From contig CAMNPN010000038.1 in NCBI GenBank assembly GCA_946548085.1, positions 33,624 to 97,623 on the forward strand: a stretch of DNA of 64,000 nucleotides, in the 5' to 3' direction. Under the pieces are notes generated by a model that worked only from the letters and a program-made list of their open reading frames with translations, was not told the DNA's origin and did not search any database. This stretch comes from an uncultured Prevotella sp. GTDB lineage: Bacteria > Bacteroidota > Bacteroidia > Bacteroidales > Bacteroidaceae. Below, piece after piece: positions 16,303 through 24,743 of the stretch (its first letter is position 1; each line of letters begins with the position of its first letter). A program made the translations under genes and the position numbers.

Positions 16303-17766
16303 TTAGGCTTGGTTGCCTAAGCCTTCAGGGTCACGCTTGAGCTGCTCAATCATATCGCTGAGTTTGTGCAACTCCCGTGTGATACGGATATTCTGCGGAC
16401 AATGCGGCTCACACTGATGACAGCCGATGCAATGGTCTGGCTGGCGCTCAGGGGGCACGACCCGGTCTAAGGATATCAGATACTGTCGACGGTGCTTACG
16501 ATACTCCTCATCACCCGTAGCCCTTGGCAGCGAACCCTCATTCTTACATTTATTATAATGTACGAAGATGGCCGGGATGTCGATGCCGTAAGGACAAGGC
16601 ATACAATACTTACAGTCGTTGCACGGGATATTCTCGAGGCCCACGATCTTCTGGGCAATCTCATCGTCGAGGTACTCCATCTCCTTGTCAGAAAGGGGCA
16701 CCAGCGGACAATACGTCAGTAGATTATCCTTGAGGTGCTCCATATAGGTCATCCCGCTTAAGACGGTGAGCACGCCCTCTGGCGTTCCAGCATAGCGGAA
16801 GGCCCACGAGGCGACACTCTTCTCAGGGGCATGGCTCTTCAGCTCCGTCACCAGATACTGGGGCAGATTGGCCAGGCGGCCCCCGAGCAGCGGCTCCATG
16901 ATGACGGCCGGGATGCCCCTCTTATGCAGTTCGGCGTAGAGGTAGCTGGCATCGACGTTACGGCTATTAATCTCATTGGCATAGTCCCAGTCGAGATAGT
17001 TCAGCTCGATCTGCACGAAGTCCCAATGATATTTGTCCTGCATGGCCAGCACCTGGTCAAACACCTCTTGCTTGCCATGGAAGGAGAAGCCCAGATTGCG
17101 GATGCGTCCTGCCTCGCGCTCCTTCATCAGGTAGTCCATCATGCCATTGTCGACATAGCGCTTTAGGAACTCCTCGTAGCTGCCACCCACGCTGTGAAGC
17201 AGGTAATAGTCGATATAGTCCACCTGCAACTCCTTCATCGAGTTATGGTACATCTCGATGGCCTTCTCGCGGGTGTGATAATCAGGGTTGAAGTTGGACA
17301 GCTTCGTCGCCACGAAATACTTGTCGCGGGGATGGCGGTGGAGGGCGATGCCCGTGCAATGCTCCGACTTGCCCTGACAGTAGACGGGCGACGTGTCGAA
17401 ATAGTTCAGGCCGTGCTCGATGGCATAGTCCACCTGCTTATTGATCATATCCTGGTCGAACTCGTCAGAGTTGTCCACCTTTGTTGGCAGGCGCATCATT
17501 CCATAGCCCAGGAGCGACACCTTTTCCTTTGTCCTGGGGTTCTCGCGATAGGTCATCTTACCCACAGGCGGCTCCACCTGATTCTTGTATTCCTCAGCAG
17601 CCTGCTTTCCAGCCTTGTCGCCTCCCTTGCACCCTGCCAGTACGACTGCCGTGCCTACAGCGCCAGCTCCGAACAGTTTCAGGAACGAGCGGCGCGACAG
17701 AGACCCTTTCCCTTCCTCGCCAAAGGGAGAGGAGTGATATGTGTTACGATTATCTTTCTTGCTCAT
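16303..17766 (-). CDS. Tat-exported aldo/keto reductase lipoprotein with C-terminal 2[4Fe-4S] domain
   Basis: A 487-aa protein. The N-terminus has the twin-arginine motif SRRSFLK (Arg25-Arg26), a hydrophobic stretch and a lipobox VVLAGC (Cys46), suggesting a Tat-exported lipoprotein. The aldo/keto reductase domain keeps the Asp and Tyr of NYFDTSPVY, the Lys of FVATK and the His of YLLHS. The C-terminus has two Cys clusters (CNDCKYCMPC and CIGCHQCEPHC). It is 52 bp downstream of the membrane Fe-S protein and in the same run as tatA/tatC, so export by the adjacent Tat system is plausible. Substrate unknown. Confidence 0.88.
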   Translation of the reverse strand: MSKKDNRNTYHSSPFGEEGKGSLSRRSFLKLFGAGAVGTAVVLAGCKGGDKAGKQAAEEYKNQVEPPVGKMTYRENPRTKEKVSLLGYGMMRLPTKVDNSDEFDQDMINKQVDYAIEHGLNYFDTSPVYCQGKSEHCTGIALHRHPRDKYFVATKLSNFNPDYHTREKAIEMYHNSMKELQVDYIDYYLLHSVGGSYEEFLKRYVDNGMMDYLMKEREAGRIRNLGFSFHGKQEVFDQVLAMQDKYHWDFVQIELNYLDWDYANEINSRNVDASYLYAELHKRGIPAVIMEPLLGGRLANLPQYLVTELKSHAPEKSVASWAFRYAGTPEGVLTVLSGMTYMEHLKDNLLTYCPLVPLSDKEMEYLDDEIAQKIVGLENIPCNDCKYCMPCPYGIDIPAIFVHYNKCKNEGSLPRATGDEEYRKHRRQYLISLDRVVPPERQPDHCIGCHQCEPHCPQNIRITRELHKLSDMIEQLKRDPEGLGNQA

Positions 17767-17815
17767 GTTGATTTCTATTTTAGTGATGTTATTATTCCCT
17801 TCCCTTGGGAGGGAT
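17696..17815. repeat. Two purine/pyrimidine-skewed inverted repeats at the start of the reductase gene
   Basis: A CCCTTTCCCTTCC...AAAGGGAGAGG inverted repeat (about 17704-17734) encodes the SPFGEEGKG residues just before the twin-arginine motif. A related CCCTTCCCTTGGGAGGG block lies in the gap near 17797-17813. The encoded residues look like repeat-derived padding rather than conserved signal sequence. Confidence 0.4.
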
Positions 17816-17818
17816 TAC

Positions 17819-19288
17819 TTATATCATCTTGTGCACCTCATGGCCCTCGACATAAATGGCCGAGAAGGGGCGCGACGGGCATACATACTCACAGGCGCCA
17901 CAGCCGATACAGGCCGCCTCGTTGATGACGGGCACCTTCAGCGACTTCTCGTCATCAGGATCGGAGGGCACCATCTCGATAGCCCCCGAAGGGCAGTGAC
18001 GGGCGCAGTTGCCGCACTCTACGCCATCGACAAGGGGGATACAGTTCTTCTTGATCCAGACGGCGTGGCCAATCTGTATCGACGACTTCGCCGGCTTGTC
18101 CACGGGCTGGATGGCGCCAGCAGGGCATACCTCTGAGCAGCGTGTGCACTCAGGACGGCAATAGCCCCGCTCGTACGACATGGTGGGCTGCATCAGATGC
18201 ATCAGGTCACTACTGGGGCGAAGCACCTGGTTCGGACATTCCGAGACACAGAGTTGACAACCCGTACAATGCTGAGCGAAGTGGTCGAAGGAGAGCGATC
18301 CAGGAGGCGTGAGCGGTGTCTGGCGCTGAGGAGCCACCTTGTCTTCTATCTCTGCCAGACCGCCGTCCATCAGCTTCTCCTTCTTCTGGGCCATCGCTGC
18401 GGTAGTGACCAAGGCAGAGGCCAGGAGGAATGAGCGGCGCCCTTTGTCCTGCGTGCTCTCACTCTGCGTGCCACGCGCCACACTCCCCGAATACTTCAGC
18501 GCTCCGAACTTACAACTCTCTATGCAATTGCCGCAAACCACGCAACGGCTATAGTCCACGCTGTGGGTCTTGAAGTCGATACAGGCGGCCTTGCAGTTCT
18601 TCGAGCAGAGCGAACAGTTCTTGCACTTCTCCTCGTCGAAGTGGATCTTCAGCCATGAGAAGCGGGCGAAGAACGAGAGGAAGGTACCCACAGGACAAAT
18701 CGTATTGCAATACGTACGTCCCCCGCGCCAGGCCATCACAAAGAGAACCACCAATGTCACGGCAGCGATGACGAACACAGGCATTGAACGCATCCAGGTA
18801 TCGACGCTATAAAAGGCATAACTGTCGGTCCGCTCCGCTATCGTCGCCAGTATATTATTTCCGAACTTCCAGACTGGCTGGAAGATCATCGTGGCGATAC
18901 GGCCATAGGCACTATACGGTGCCAACAACTGGAAGAAGGCACCCACGCCAGCCACCAGAGCGATGATAAACAGTCCCAACACAGGATAGCGCAGCCAGCG
19001 CACCTCCTTGGAGTAGCTGTACTTGTTCTTCTTCCGATGGAATCGGGCTAAGAGGTCTTGAAACACGCCCAGCGGACAGATGACGGAACAGTAGATGCGC
19101 CCGAAGATGAGCGTCAGGATGACGAGCGCCACGACGACCACTACATTGAGGGCCATCACGGCAGGCAGGAACTGGATCTTGCTAAGCCACGAGAGCCAGT
19201 GATGCAGTGTCCCCGTAAAGTCGAGGAAGAGCAGGGTGATCAGCACGAAGAACACCGCCGCCAGGATTGTTCTGATTTTCTTTAGCAT
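17819..19288 (-). CDS. NapH/CcoG-like membrane Fe-S protein with internal twin-arginine segment
   Basis: A 489-aa protein in three parts. Residues 1-215 carry about five transmembrane helices with the CxxxCP pairs YCSVICPLG and YCNTICPVG. Residues 225-275 are a ferredoxin domain (CKNCSLCSKNC, CVVCGNC). Then GRRSFLLASALVTTAAMA at 283-300 (Arg284-Arg285) looks like a complete Tat signal inside the protein, followed by several more Cys clusters (CTGCQLC, CTRCSEVC, CGNCARHC, CIGCGACEYVC). It probably moves electrons between the membrane and an exported reductase; the next gene is a Tat-exported one. It follows tatC by 39 bp. Confidence 0.85.
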   Translation of the reverse strand: MLKKIRTILAAVFFVLITLLFLDFTGTLHHWLSWLSKIQFLPAVMALNVVVVVALVILTLIFGRIYCSVICPLGVFQDLLARFHRKKNKYSYSKEVRWLRYPVLGLFIIALVAGVGAFFQLLAPYSAYGRIATMIFQPVWKFGNNILATIAERTDSYAFYSVDTWMRSMPVFVIAAVTLVVLFVMAWRGGRTYCNTICPVGTFLSFFARFSWLKIHFDEEKCKNCSLCSKNCKAACIDFKTHSVDYSRCVVCGNCIESCKFGALKYSGSVARGTQSESTQDKGRRSFLLASALVTTAAMAQKKEKLMDGGLAEIEDKVAPQRQTPLTPPGSLSFDHFAQHCTGCQLCVSECPNQVLRPSSDLMHLMQPTMSYERGYCRPECTRCSEVCPAGAIQPVDKPAKSSIQIGHAVWIKKNCIPLVDGVECGNCARHCPSGAIEMVPSDPDDEKSLKVPVINEAACIGCGACEYVCPSRPFSAIYVEGHEVHKMI

Positions 19289-19304
19289 AGAGTATTTGTA
19301 TTTA

Positions 19305-19403
19305 GTTTACTGTTTACAGTTTACGGTTTACAGTTGATTACTCTTGCGGTAATGCCGGCCTTCAGTCATATCATCCGCAGACTGTAAGCCGTCAACTGTA
19401 AAC
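19305..19403. repeat. Hairpin element with 7-bp word arms at the 3' end of tatC
   Basis: The left arm (19305-19332) consists of four GTTTACN heptamers. The right arm (19383-19403) is three complementary heptamers that pair with only a couple of mismatches. The arms enclose about 50 nt. The tatC stop codon lies in the left arm, and the right arm encodes KFTVDGLQ. Closely related to the murF element. Confidence 0.85.
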
Positions 19404-20119
19404 TTTAATATCACGATGCTCACCTCGTAGAGCAGCCATATCGGCAATGCAACCACAAAGAGGGTGAAGGCATCCGTCGTCGGGGTGATGATGGCCGACA
19501 CGATCAGGATCGCCACGATGGCGTGTTTCCGCCATGTGCGCATCATCCGCGCATCCACCAATCCCATCTTTCCCAGCAGCCAGCTCACCACGGGCAGTTC
19601 GAACACGATGCCCATCACGAGCGTCATCGCCAGCAGCGTGTCGACATACGACTGCAGCGTCAGCATGTTCGCCACGTCGGGGCTCACCTGATACGTTCCC
19701 AGGAACCTGACCGTAAGCGGGAAGATGACCAGGTAGTTCACCAGCGTGCCCAGCATGAACATCACGTATCCGCTGCCCACGAGCATCGTGGCATAGCGCC
19801 TCTCATTGTCGTAGAGCGCTGGCGACACAAAGCCGAAGAGCGCATATATGATATAGGGTGAGGCCACGATCAGCCCCGCACAGAAGGCTGTCCTCAGGTG
19901 AATCATGAACTGTTCCGTCAGTCCTGTGTTCATCAGACTGATGGCAAAGGGCTCCACGCCCATCAGCCTGTAGGTGATGAAGTCGCTCGTACGGGGTGCG
20001 AGCACCACCGCGAACAGCTCTTCCTTCAGGCAGAACGCCACCGCAGCGGCCACCGCCGTGATGACAAGGATGCGGATGATGACGCCACGGAGCTCGTCGA
20101 GATGATCCCAGAAGGTCAT
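19328..20119 (-). CDS. tatC: Twin-arginine translocase subunit TatC with repeat-derived C-terminus
   Basis: A 263-aa protein with six membrane helices. MTFWDHLDELRGVIIR at the N-terminus matches the conserved TatC start, so ATG 20119 is preferred to an in-frame GTG at 20137. TatC binds twin-arginine signals and, with TatA, forms the export channel for folded proteins. The final 26 or so residues, from KFTVDGLQ, are encoded by a 7-bp word hairpin and extend beyond the usual end, so the original stop was probably replaced by the insertion. tatA lies 22 bp upstream. Confidence 0.92.
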   Translation of the reverse strand: MTFWDHLDELRGVIIRILVITAVAAAVAFCLKEELFAVVLAPRTSDFITYRLMGVEPFAISLMNTGLTEQFMIHLRTAFCAGLIVASPYIIYALFGFVSPALYDNERRYATMLVGSGYVMFMLGTLVNYLVIFPLTVRFLGTYQVSPDVANMLTLQSYVDTLLAMTLVMGIVFELPVVSWLLGKMGLVDARMMRTWRKHAIVAILIVSAIITPTTDAFTLFVVALPIWLLYEVSIVILKFTVDGLQSADDMTEGRHYRKSNQL

Positions 20120-20141
20120 GGGTGCTGACTCGTTCACCTTT

Positions 20142-20345
20142 TCACTCCTTCACCTCGTCGCCCTTATCGCCGTCAGTCACTTCGTTCATCCCCTCCTTAA
20201 AGCTCTTCACGCCCTTGCCCAGGCCCTTCATCAGCTCGGGGATCTTCTTGCCGCCGAAGAGCAGCAGCACTACCAGGGCGATAATGAGTACCTCCTGCAT
20301 GCCCAATCCGAATAACAGGATGTTCTGCATTCCTAATCCTATCAT
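20142..20345 (-). CDS. tatA: Twin-arginine translocase subunit TatA/E
   Basis: A 67-aa protein with one N-terminal membrane helix ([14 protein letters not shown]), the conserved [18 protein letters not shown] amphipathic segment and an acidic tail. It is the pore-forming Tat subunit and first gene of the tatA-tatC-FeS-reductase run. The last codons and the tatC start region are made of about 8-bp GGTGAA-type words. Only one TatA-like gene is present and no tatB. Confidence 0.93.
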   Translation of the reverse strand: MIGLGMQNILLFGLGMQEVLIIALVVLLLFGGKKIPELMKGLGKGVKSFKEGMNEVTDGDKGDEVKE

Positions 20346-20372
20346 ATATATTAAAATAGTTCAGTTCAGGTG

Positions 20373-20380
20373 GCAAAGAT
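20373..20380 (-). promoter_or_regulatory. -7 promoter element of the tat operon
   Basis: TATCTTTG on the minus strand, followed by CCACC, 27 bp before the tatA ATG. Confidence 0.65.
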
Positions 20381-20447
20381 AAGAATAAATATCGAAACCG
20401 CCAAATTTTATGCCACTTTTTCTTGCGCAACATTCAAGGCTTATGCT

Positions 20448-20600
20448 GCCGCCGCATACTGCCAACCCGCTGGCGGCGGCCTGCAATCGTGCACGCTGCG
20501 CCCTCCTGAGGCGTACTTAAGACCATGTTATCCATCGTTTGACCTTCGTCAAACGATTGTTTGACTGCCGTCAATCGATTGTTTGACGAAGGTCAAACAA
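20448..20600. repeat. 22-bp-period palindrome array 2
   Basis: Three 18-bp units start at 20537, 20559 and 20581, exactly 22 bp apart with GATT spacers. Each has a 7-bp stem and 4-nt loop; unit 3 is the exact reverse complement of unit 1 (GTTTGAC-CTTC-GTCAAAC versus loop GAAG). Upstream are a GCCGCCGC/GCGGCGGC hairpin (20448-20455/20473-20480) and CCATGT at 20523-20528, in the same order as in array 1. Confidence 0.85.
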
Positions 20601-20748
20601 GCTTTTACACCCTACTTAGTACCACTTTCCCACCCACACCGTGACGCTTTCGTCCACAGTCTGTGCCGGCAACAATCACCTCGCCATCGCCATTCCGGGC
20701 GCCTTTATCACCTCCAAGACTCGCAAGAGTCCGAAAGAAAGGGGCTGC

Positions 20749-21483
20749 TCAGAACGTTACGTAAGGCCTCAGGCGGTCGATGGCTGGCTGGGGAAAGTCT
20801 TTCGAGAGGCGCAGGTCGTCGAGACTCTTAAGCGGGCCGTGAAGGCGACGGTAGTCTGTGATGGCACGAGCCTGATAGAAATTGATGTAGGGATGGCGCT
20901 TCAGCTCGTTGAGCGAAAGCTGGTTGACGTTCAGTTTCCTTGGGGAAGGATGCTCTACGACAAGATATTCCTTCGCGTCAAGAGGGAAATCCTCGATTTC
21001 ATCGAGCTGATCGACGCTTACATAGCCCCCCAGGCGCTCGCCGTACTGAACGACCTTGCTCGCAAAATAAGGGCCTATGCCTGGCACGGACTTCAGGGCG
21101 GTGGTATCGGCCGTATTCAACACGATGTGCTCCCCCTGCCGGATTTTCGGCTGATAGTGGGCCCTGACAGTATCACGCCCACCCTGACTGATGGCGCGAC
21201 CACGACTGAAGGCTGTATCACGATAGACGATCTTCGTCCGGACATAGACCGTTCGAGTGGCCGAAGATGGGCCCTGGCCGTATCGCCTGCGATAAGTCGA
21301 GCTGTCGCGAGGGTGCTTACGAGGCGCAAAACGATCGATGGAATCGGCAGAAACGAGTGTATTTGACCTGTCATTCTCACCACCTGCAAAGAAGATCACA
21401 CCCAGGGCAACGACGGCCACACAGAGCACCGTGAGGATGACCTTGCGGTCTGACTTCTGCAGATAGAAGAACTCGCGGATCAT
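20749..21483 (-). CDS. Helix-hairpin-helix membrane protein (ComEA-like)
   Basis: A 244-aa protein with one N-terminal membrane helix (KVILTVLCVAVVALGVIFF), a basic low-complexity linker, and two helix-hairpin-helix units (LKSVPGIGPYFASKVVQYGERLGGY and, about 60 residues on, HPYINFYQARAITDYR). ComEA-like proteins bind DNA outside the inner membrane in natural transformation, but this domain is also found in other contexts and no other competence gene is near. ATG 21483 overlaps the stop of the upstream NSS transporter by 4 bp (ATGA), so they are coupled; an earlier in-frame start would sit inside that gene. Confidence 0.8.
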   Translation of the reverse strand: MIREFFYLQKSDRKVILTVLCVAVVALGVIFFAGGENDRSNTLVSADSIDRFAPRKHPRDSSTYRRRYGQGPSSATRTVYVRTKIVYRDTAFSRGRAISQGGRDTVRAHYQPKIRQGEHIVLNTADTTALKSVPGIGPYFASKVVQYGERLGGYVSVDQLDEIEDFPLDAKEYLVVEHPSPRKLNVNQLSLNELKRHPYINFYQARAITDYRRLHGPLKSLDDLRLSKDFPQPAIDRLRPYVTF

Positions 21484-22832
21484 ACCACGCCAAACTGATG
21501 GAGGAAGACCAGCACGATACAGAGCGGCACCACGTAACGGATGGAGAAGAGCCACACGTGGAAGAACGACTCCCTCAGCGTGCCGCCGTTGGTAAACTCA
21601 TCGTGGATGAGCTGTTTGCTGGCAAACCATCCAAGCATGATGCTCGTCAGGAAGGCCCCAGCGGGCAGCATGAGCTGGGCCGTCAGGTAATCACAGAAGT
21701 CCATCAGCGACATACCGAACAGCTGCAGATTGGCATAGGCCCCCACGGACAGCGAGCAGGCAACCGTTATCGATGAACAGATAACCGTGAGGATAGATGC
21801 CGCACGCTTCCTTGGCAGATGCAGCTCCTCGTGGAAATAAGCCGTACCTATCTCGTGCATCGAGATGGTTGAGGTGAGGGCTGCAAACACCAACAGGGCA
21901 TAAAACAGGATGGCCACGACGTAACCTACCACAGGTACCGCGCTGAACGCCTCGCGGAACACGTTGGGAAGGGTGATGAAGATGAGCGAAGGGCCGCTAT
22001 CAGGCTGCACGCCCACAGAGAAGGCCGCCGGAAAGATCATCAGGCCAGCGAGGATGGCAATGGCAGAATCGAGGAAGGCAATCTGCGTGGCAGACCGCAC
22101 CAGGTTCACGTCGCGCCTGAAATAAGAGGCATAGGTACACAGGCATGCCGTACCAAGACTCAGCGAGAAGAAGGCCTGGCCAAGGGCTTCGAGGAACACG
22201 CTCCCGCTGACCTTCGAGAAGTCGGGCCTCAGCAGGAACTCTATACCGCGCGATGCACCAGGCAGTAGGCACGAGGCAACCACCAGCACCAGCAGCAGCA
22301 ACAGGAGCAGCGGCATCAGCAACTTCGATGCCCGCTCGATGCCCTTGTTGACGCCCTGCGATACAACCAGGTGGGTGATCAGCACAAAGCCCACTCCCCA
22401 GAGGCAGGGACGTATGGGGTCGCTGGAGAATGTCTTGAAATAATTGATGACATAGGCAGAATCTCCACTCAGCTGTCCGCCAATGGAAGCAAAGAGGTAC
22501 TGAAGGCACCAGCCTGCCACCACAGCATAGAAGCCAAGGATGATCGTAGAGGTAATAATGCCCAGATAGCCTATCCAGCGCCATCCCTTCCCCGCGATGC
22601 TGCCATAAGCCCTGGCAGCATTCGTCTGCGCATAGCGACCCACGATGAACTCACTGAGCATGCCAGGGATACCCAGCAGCAACACGCATCCGAAATAAAG
22701 CAGTATGAAGGCCGCCCCGCCATTCTGCCCAGTCATAAAAGGGAACCGCCAAATGTTTCCCAACCCTACGGCAGAACCCGCCGTCGCCAGCACGATGGCT
22801 AACTTGCTGCCAAATGTTCCTCTCTCTGACAT
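21480..22832 (-). CDS. NSS (SLC6-type) sodium-dependent transporter 1
   Basis: A 450-aa LeuT-fold transporter. The N-terminus SKLAIVLATAGSAVGLGNIWRFPF is the family hallmark of the unwound helix 1 where Na+ and substrate bind. It probably imports an amino acid or related amine using the Na+ gradient. It lies 45 bp downstream of a homologue and overlaps the downstream helix-hairpin-helix gene by 4 bp. Confidence 0.92.
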   Translation of the reverse strand: MSERGTFGSKLAIVLATAGSAVGLGNIWRFPFMTGQNGGAAFILLYFGCVLLLGIPGMLSEFIVGRYAQTNAARAYGSIAGKGWRWIGYLGIITSTIILGFYAVVAGWCLQYLFASIGGQLSGDSAYVINYFKTFSSDPIRPCLWGVGFVLITHLVVSQGVNKGIERASKLLMPLLLLLLLVLVVASCLLPGASRGIEFLLRPDFSKVSGSVFLEALGQAFFSLSLGTACLCTYASYFRRDVNLVRSATQIAFLDSAIAILAGLMIFPAAFSVGVQPDSGPSLIFITLPNVFREAFSAVPVVGYVVAILFYALLVFAALTSTISMHEIGTAYFHEELHLPRKRAASILTVICSSITVACSLSVGAYANLQLFGMSLMDFCDYLTAQLMLPAGAFLTSIMLGWFASKQLIHDEFTNGGTLRESFFHVWLFSIRYVVPLCIVLVFLHQFGVV

Positions 22833-22842
22833 ATCAACAATC

Positions 22843-22877
22843 CCTCATTCCACAGGCCACATTCCTCATCCCACGAT
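22843..22877. repeat. 7-bp word repeat between the two NSS genes
   Basis: Five heptamers of the pattern CC[TA]CA[TG][TGC] or similar start at 22843, 22850, 22857, 22864 and 22871 and fill nearly the whole gap. Confidence 0.6.
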
Positions 22878-24242
22878 CTACAACAGCCCGAGCTGATGCA
22901 GGAAAATAAACAGGATACAGATAGGACATACATACTTCACCAGGAACAGGTAGAAATGGAAGAGGCCCACGTTGCGGAGCGTACCCCAGTTGGTGAACTC
23001 CTCGCGCACCACCTTATGCGGCACAAACCAACCAATGAAGATGCACGTCAAGAAGCCCACGATCGGAAGGAACAGCTGACCTGTGGCAAAGTCGAAGAGG
23101 TCGAAGACGGTCTTTTCAAAGAACAGCTTATCGCGCCACGGCCCCAACGACAGAGAGCATATCGTGCCAAGCATCACACACATTACCGACACAATGAGCG
23201 CTGCACGCTTGCGGCTGATGCGCAACTCCTCATGCAGGAAGGCCGTCGACACTTCGTGCAAGGACATGAGCGACGTGAGGGCTGCCATCGACAGCAGGGC
23301 ATAGAACAACACGGAGACGACATAGCCCAGGTATGGTATGGCACCAAAGGCCTGTTGGAAGACATTGGGCAGGGTGATAAAGATGAGCGACGGCCCACTG
23401 TCAGGGCTCACTCCTACAGAGAAGGCGGCAGGGAAAATCACCAGGCCAGCCAACAAAGCCACGAGGAAGTCGATGACACCTATCTGTACGGCCGCATTGG
23501 GCAGCTTCGTCTGACGGGAGAAATAGCTGGCGTAGGTGCAGATACATCCCATGGCAATGCTCATGGAATAGAACGACTGCCCCAGGGCTGCAAGGAATAC
23601 GTCGCCCGTGAACTTCGACATGTCGGGCTTAAACAAGAACTCTATACCCTTCTCCGCATTCGGCAGCGCACACGAGGCACCAACAATTATCAGCAACAGG
23701 ATGAACAGCGTGGGCATCATCAGCTTCGAAGCCCGTTCGATACCGTCGCGCACACCACTCGAAATGATCAGGTAAGTCGCCAGCAAGATGATAAAAGTCC
23801 AGAACACTGGCCTCACGGGATCCTGGGAGAACGTCGAGAAATAAGAATTGATATAGTCCGAATTGCCCTGAATCTTTCCAAAGAGCGATGCCCATACATA
23901 TTCGAGACACCAGCCTGAAACGACTGCATAATAGCACGAAATGAGGAATCCCGTCAGCACACCCATATAGCCGATGACAGACCACATCGTTCGGCCTGCC
24001 AGGATTCGGTAGGCACGGGCCGTATTTGCCTTCCCATGACGGCCAATAATAAACTCGCTGATCATACAGGGGATTCCAAGCAGCAGCACGCAGAACACGT
24101 AGATCATGATAAACACGGCCCCGCCATTCTGACCTGTCATATAGGGGAATCGCCAAATGTTTCCCAGACCCACGGCCGACCCTGCCGTAGCCAGAATGAC
24201 TCCAAGCTTACTGCCAAAACTTACCCTTTCCAGTTTAGACAT
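22878..24242 (-). CDS. NSS (SLC6-type) sodium-dependent transporter 2
   Basis: A 454-aa paralogue of the downstream gene with the same GSAVGLGNIWRFPYMTGQNGG core. The ATG at 24242 gives MSKLERVSFGSKL, which aligns with the start of the paralogue; ATG 24257 is an alternative. About eleven membrane helices. Tandem NSS genes suggest related but different amino-acid substrates. A TACTTTTG promoter lies 27 bp upstream. Confidence 0.92.
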   Translation of the reverse strand: MSKLERVSFGSKLGVILATAGSAVGLGNIWRFPYMTGQNGGAVFIMIYVFCVLLLGIPCMISEFIIGRHGKANTARAYRILAGRTMWSVIGYMGVLTGFLISCYYAVVSGWCLEYVWASLFGKIQGNSDYINSYFSTFSQDPVRPVFWTFIILLATYLIISSGVRDGIERASKLMMPTLFILLLIIVGASCALPNAEKGIEFLFKPDMSKFTGDVFLAALGQSFYSMSIAMGCICTYASYFSRQTKLPNAAVQIGVIDFLVALLAGLVIFPAAFSVGVSPDSGPSLIFITLPNVFQQAFGAIPYLGYVVSVLFYALLSMAALTSLMSLHEVSTAFLHEELRISRKRAALIVSVMCVMLGTICSLSLGPWRDKLFFEKTVFDLFDFATGQLFLPIVGFLTCIFIGWFVPHKVVREEFTNWGTLRNVGLFHFYLFLVKYVCPICILFIFLHQLGLL

Positions 24243-24268
24243 TTCCATTTCCCTCATTTTTTCTTTTG

Positions 24269-24276
24269 CAAAAGTA
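24269..24276 (-). promoter_or_regulatory. -7 promoter element of the NSS operon
   Basis: TACTTTTG on the minus strand, 27 bp before ATG 24242, divergent from the VanZ-like gene promoter. Confidence 0.55.
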
Positions 24277-24319
24277 ATAAAAATAACGGCTGATGACGCA
24301 TTTTAAACGGATAATTTTG

Positions 24320-24327
24320 TAATTTTG
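24320..24327 (+). promoter_or_regulatory. -7 promoter element of the VanZ-like gene
   Basis: TAATTTTG followed by CAGCCAAATT, 20 bp before the ATG at 24347. Confidence 0.6.
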
Positions 24328-24346
24328 CAGCCAAATTGCATAAATA

Positions 24347-24739
24347 ATGAATATCGTACCGCATTTTATAAAGGATTACCCCGTCTCATGCCTACTATTT
24401 GTAGCCATCTGGTATCTATCCCTTTTCTTCAAGGCACCTGAGATACAACTCGAAGAAGAACTCTTCATCGACAAGTGGGTACACTTCATCATGTACGGCG
24501 GCACCTGTAGCGTACTGTGGTTAGAATATATCCGCCGCCATAAAGAGCCCGACTACGAGAAGCTATTCTTCTGGACCTGGCTGGCTCCCATCCTGATGAG
24601 CGGCGTGCTCGAACTGCTACAGGAATACTGCACAGAGACACGCAATGGCGACTGGCTCGACCTTGCTGCCAATGCGTTCGGCGTAACCTTAGGAGCGGTC
24701 TTCGGAATGATTGTCCTTAAATATAAGCTGAAAAAGTAG
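24347..24739 (+). CDS. VanZ-like membrane protein
   Basis: A 130-aa protein with four hydrophobic helices and the VanZ pattern DKWVHFIMYGG followed by a polar E-x-x-Q segment (LELLQEYCTETRNGDWLDLAANAFGVTLG). VanZ-domain proteins are small membrane proteins named for a teicoplanin-resistance accessory factor; most have no known function, and resistance should not be assumed here. It is a single gene, convergent with the CYTH gene 4 bp away. Confidence 0.85.
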   Translation: MNIVPHFIKDYPVSCLLFVAIWYLSLFFKAPEIQLEEELFIDKWVHFIMYGGTCSVLWLEYIRRHKEPDYEKLFFWTWLAPILMSGVLELLQEYCTETRNGDWLDLAANAFGVTLGAVFGMIVLKYKLKK

Positions 24740-24743
24740 ACTT

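Larger units (their letters stand above)
20346..20748. other. Non-coding gap holding palindrome array 2
   Basis: Upstream of tatA and downstream of the helix-hairpin-helix gene. It holds the tatA promoter (20373-20380) and the array at 20448-20600; 20600-20748 shows no recognisable feature. Confidence 0.65.

Noticed and set aside
20749..21483. Competence locus
   Set aside because: Only a ComEA-like helix-hairpin-helix protein is present; no comEC or pilus genes are in the window.
24347..24739. Glycopeptide-resistance gene (VanZ)
   Set aside because: VanZ-like domains are widespread; no vanA/H/X genes are near, so resistance is not supported.
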